From a virus, in IMG/VR virus record IMGVR_UViG_3300046171_000110, positions 26,794 through 90,793 of that record: DNA of 64,000 nt; one strand, given 5' to 3'. Shown here piece after piece: positions 62,737 through 64,000 of the stretch. The number at the start of each line of letters is the position of its first letter. Position 1 is the stretch's first letter. Position numbers and translations under genes: made by a program. The notes under the pieces were generated by a model. It was not told the origin of the DNA. It ran no database searches and was given only the letters and a program-made list of their open reading frames with translations.

Positions 62737-63762
62737 CTATTGTTGAGGGAGGCTCATCTGTTCTGATTGTTCCAAGGTGTTTTGATTGATAACACCATTG
62801 GTCGTGTTATTTACTGCCATGCCAAGTGTGCCTCCAGCACTTGGTGCAACATTTTGAGTAATTCCTAAATTAGCAATCGCATCACTGAGTTGGGGGTTGG
62901 TTGCTAATATCTCTTTTTGGAACAGTCTCAAATCGAAATATATAGCAGTAATGTCGTTGATTCCAGTTTCTGGATTTTTATAATGTATCAGGCTGATACC
63001 GGACTGTGTCTTAGAATCTTTTTCTAATTCCATAAAGAAAGGCTCATACTTTTTTAGGAACTCTGGAGTGTTGTCTTTCTTTTTGACTATAGAAATTGGT
63101 ACTGCTACTGTAGACACTCCCTTTTTCATCATTTCTTTAAGTCCAGTTCTAGTTTTGTTATGGTCCTTATCTGCCTCTAATTCCCACTTACACAGTAGAT
63201 GATACAAGTGAAGATGCTCAGGGCAGTATGTACCCTTCATTTTTCTACCATTGGTGACTTGCTCTCTAGCAACAAATGGTTCTGGGGTCTGCGTTACTGG
63301 GTTTCTCCAATATAAATCCCACAAACTTTGACCGCTTTCTTCATCGGTAATCTTAGCATACAAATTGTCGTATTTGATGAGTTCTTCGCAATTACATCCA
63401 TCAACTACGCACAAGTTACTTTGTCTATTGTATCGGTATTTACGACCCCATATCCATCTGACAGGGTTATACCAAGCCCGCTTTGTTGGTGTTAATAACT
63501 TCCTAGCCTGCTTGATGTCTTGCTTTCTTGCTTTTCTTGGGTCAGGGTTCCTGCTTGGATAAAAGTTAACTTTCGGTACTTCGATATTCTGCTTAACTGC
63601 GACTTCTTTCATACCTTGTTGAGCAGCCTGCATCTCAAGTAACTGCTCATGACTAGCATTACCTTGTTGCCCTAAAGCAGCCAAATGAGCCTGACTCATA
63701 TTCGCTAAGTTCGCATCGCCTTGTGGCACTCTTCCATATCCTCCAAATCCCCAATTGTTCAT
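62737..63762 (-). CDS. Cys/His-containing protein of unknown function
   Basis: 341 residues, AGGTGGTAAG leader. The N-terminal 60 residues are Gln/Ala-rich (LANMSQAHLAALGQQGNASH). The central part has LCVVDGCNCEEL, then YCPEHLHLYHLLCKW about 60 residues later, a plausible zinc site (C-x5-C-x-C with C-x2-H). A mixed alpha/beta region follows (VSTVAVPISIVKKKD, SLIHYKNPETGINDITAIYF). It lies next to the GTPase-like gene and the Met/Gln-rich gene. Function unknown. Confidence 0.65.
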   Translation of the reverse strand: MNNWGFGGYGRVPQGDANLANMSQAHLAALGQQGNASHEQLLEMQAAQQGMKEVAVKQNIEVPKVNFYPSRNPDPRKARKQDIKQARKLLTPTKRAWYNPVRWIWGRKYRYNRQSNLCVVDGCNCEELIKYDNLYAKITDEESGQSLWDLYWRNPVTQTPEPFVAREQVTNGRKMKGTYCPEHLHLYHLLCKWELEADKDHNKTRTGLKEMMKKGVSTVAVPISIVKKKDNTPEFLKKYEPFFMELEKDSKTQSGISLIHYKNPETGINDITAIYFDLRLFQKEILATNPQLSDAIANLGITQNVAPSAGGTLGMAVNNTTNGVINQNTLEQSEQMSLPQQ

Positions 63763-63770
63763 CTTACCAC

Positions 63771-64000
63771 CTAACTAAGTAAATCTAACATCGTATTTTC
63801 TACATTCCAACCTATTTTTGTTGCCATCATACCACGCTTTGTAGGTACTCCGGCCTTTTGAAGTCTAACTAAATCCTCTCTAAAGGGGTCGAATATCCTA
63901 TGTTCACCCAATCTTTGCTGCTGCCAAAGGACATTTGCTTGGTCATCCCACCATTGGTCAGCCTTATTTGCGACCAACATTATCAATTTAGGTGCGTATT
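63771..64000 (-). CDS. Ras-like small GTPase, C-terminal part (5' end outside window)
   Basis: Open to the right edge; only about the last 75 residues are visible. PKLIMLVANKADQWWDD contains the guanine-specificity motif NKxD after a hydrophobic strand (G4). About 50 residues later MMATKIGWNVENTMLDLL matches the G5 position (S/A-x-K) with the following NVExxxxxL helix typical of Ras-like GTPases. The P-loop and switch regions are outside the window, so GTPase assignment rests on G4 and G5. A TTG at 63986 is not the likely start because coding continues upstream. Co-location with membrane and unknown late genes hints at virion assembly or host membrane interaction. Confidence 0.65.
   Translation of the reverse strand, partial: YAPKLIMLVANKADQWWDDQANVLWQQQRLGEHRIFDPFREDLVRLQKAGVPTKRGMMATKIGWNVENTMLDLLS

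Overview
The window looks like part of the genome of a tailed dsDNA virus (Caudoviricetes) of a marine archaeon. It best matches the magrovirus type, thought to infect Marine Group II / Poseidoniales euryarchaea. The lifestyle call rests on gene content: a family B DNA polymerase, a PriS-PriL type primase, an XPF/Hef-like nuclease, a Cas4-like Fe-S nuclease and a group II chaperonin (thermosome) sit beside an HK97-type head module (terminase, portal, protease, major capsid protein). The lineage is inference; no search was run. Both ends of the window cut genes, so the genome is longer than 64 kb.

Layout. Two gene blocks converge near 8.87 kb. Positions 1-8862 read rightward and carry replication and accessory genes: PolB (3' part), a MazG-like mini-protein, Cas4-like nuclease, primase, zinc-ribbon protein, ERCC4 nuclease, AAA+ ATPase, a 51-residue Cys-rich peptide, a DEDDy exonuclease, a second Cys-rich peptide, the thermosome (broken by a frameshift), a GNAT acetyltransferase and a 31-residue Cys-rich peptide. 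They overlap by 1-11 nt or are separated by a few bases and have Shine-Dalgarno-like GGAGG or GGTGAT leaders, so they form one or a few operons.

From 64000 down to 8871 almost everything reads leftward. In transcription order it holds: a partial small GTPase; unknown Met/Gln-rich, zinc-binding and membrane proteins; a double zinc-HTH protein (possible small terminase); unknown virion proteins; the large terminase; a LAGLIDADG-containing protein; the portal; minor head proteins, including a 1.86-kilo-residue protein with a ligase-like domain; the protease/scaffold; the major capsid protein; head decoration and connector proteins; tail terminator; tail tube; small chaperone-like proteins; and more than 25 kb of very large beta-rich tail proteins. 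The only rightward gene in this block is a six-Cys protein at 61575-61910.

The most interesting material is in the tail region. One uninterrupted frame encodes about 4,411 residues (12700-25935), and the 1.3 kb upstream of it holds four reading-frame breaks whose segments read as one protein in succession. The intended product may therefore run from 30107 to 12700, about 5,800 residues. LamG-like domains occur in three tail genes, a WD40-like propeller lies inside the giant protein, and a small beta-module of about 65 residues recurs in at least five neighbouring tail genes. Other points worth a second look are altered catalytic motifs in PolB, the thermosome frameshift, a LAGLIDADG domain between terminase and portal, zinc ribbons inserted in the portal, a degenerate DNA-ligase-like domain in a head protein, a virus-encoded Ras-like GTPase at the right edge, and many tiny Cys-rich proteins.

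No stretch over 300 bases lacks a gene. No tRNA, rRNA, CRISPR array or insertion sequence was seen.
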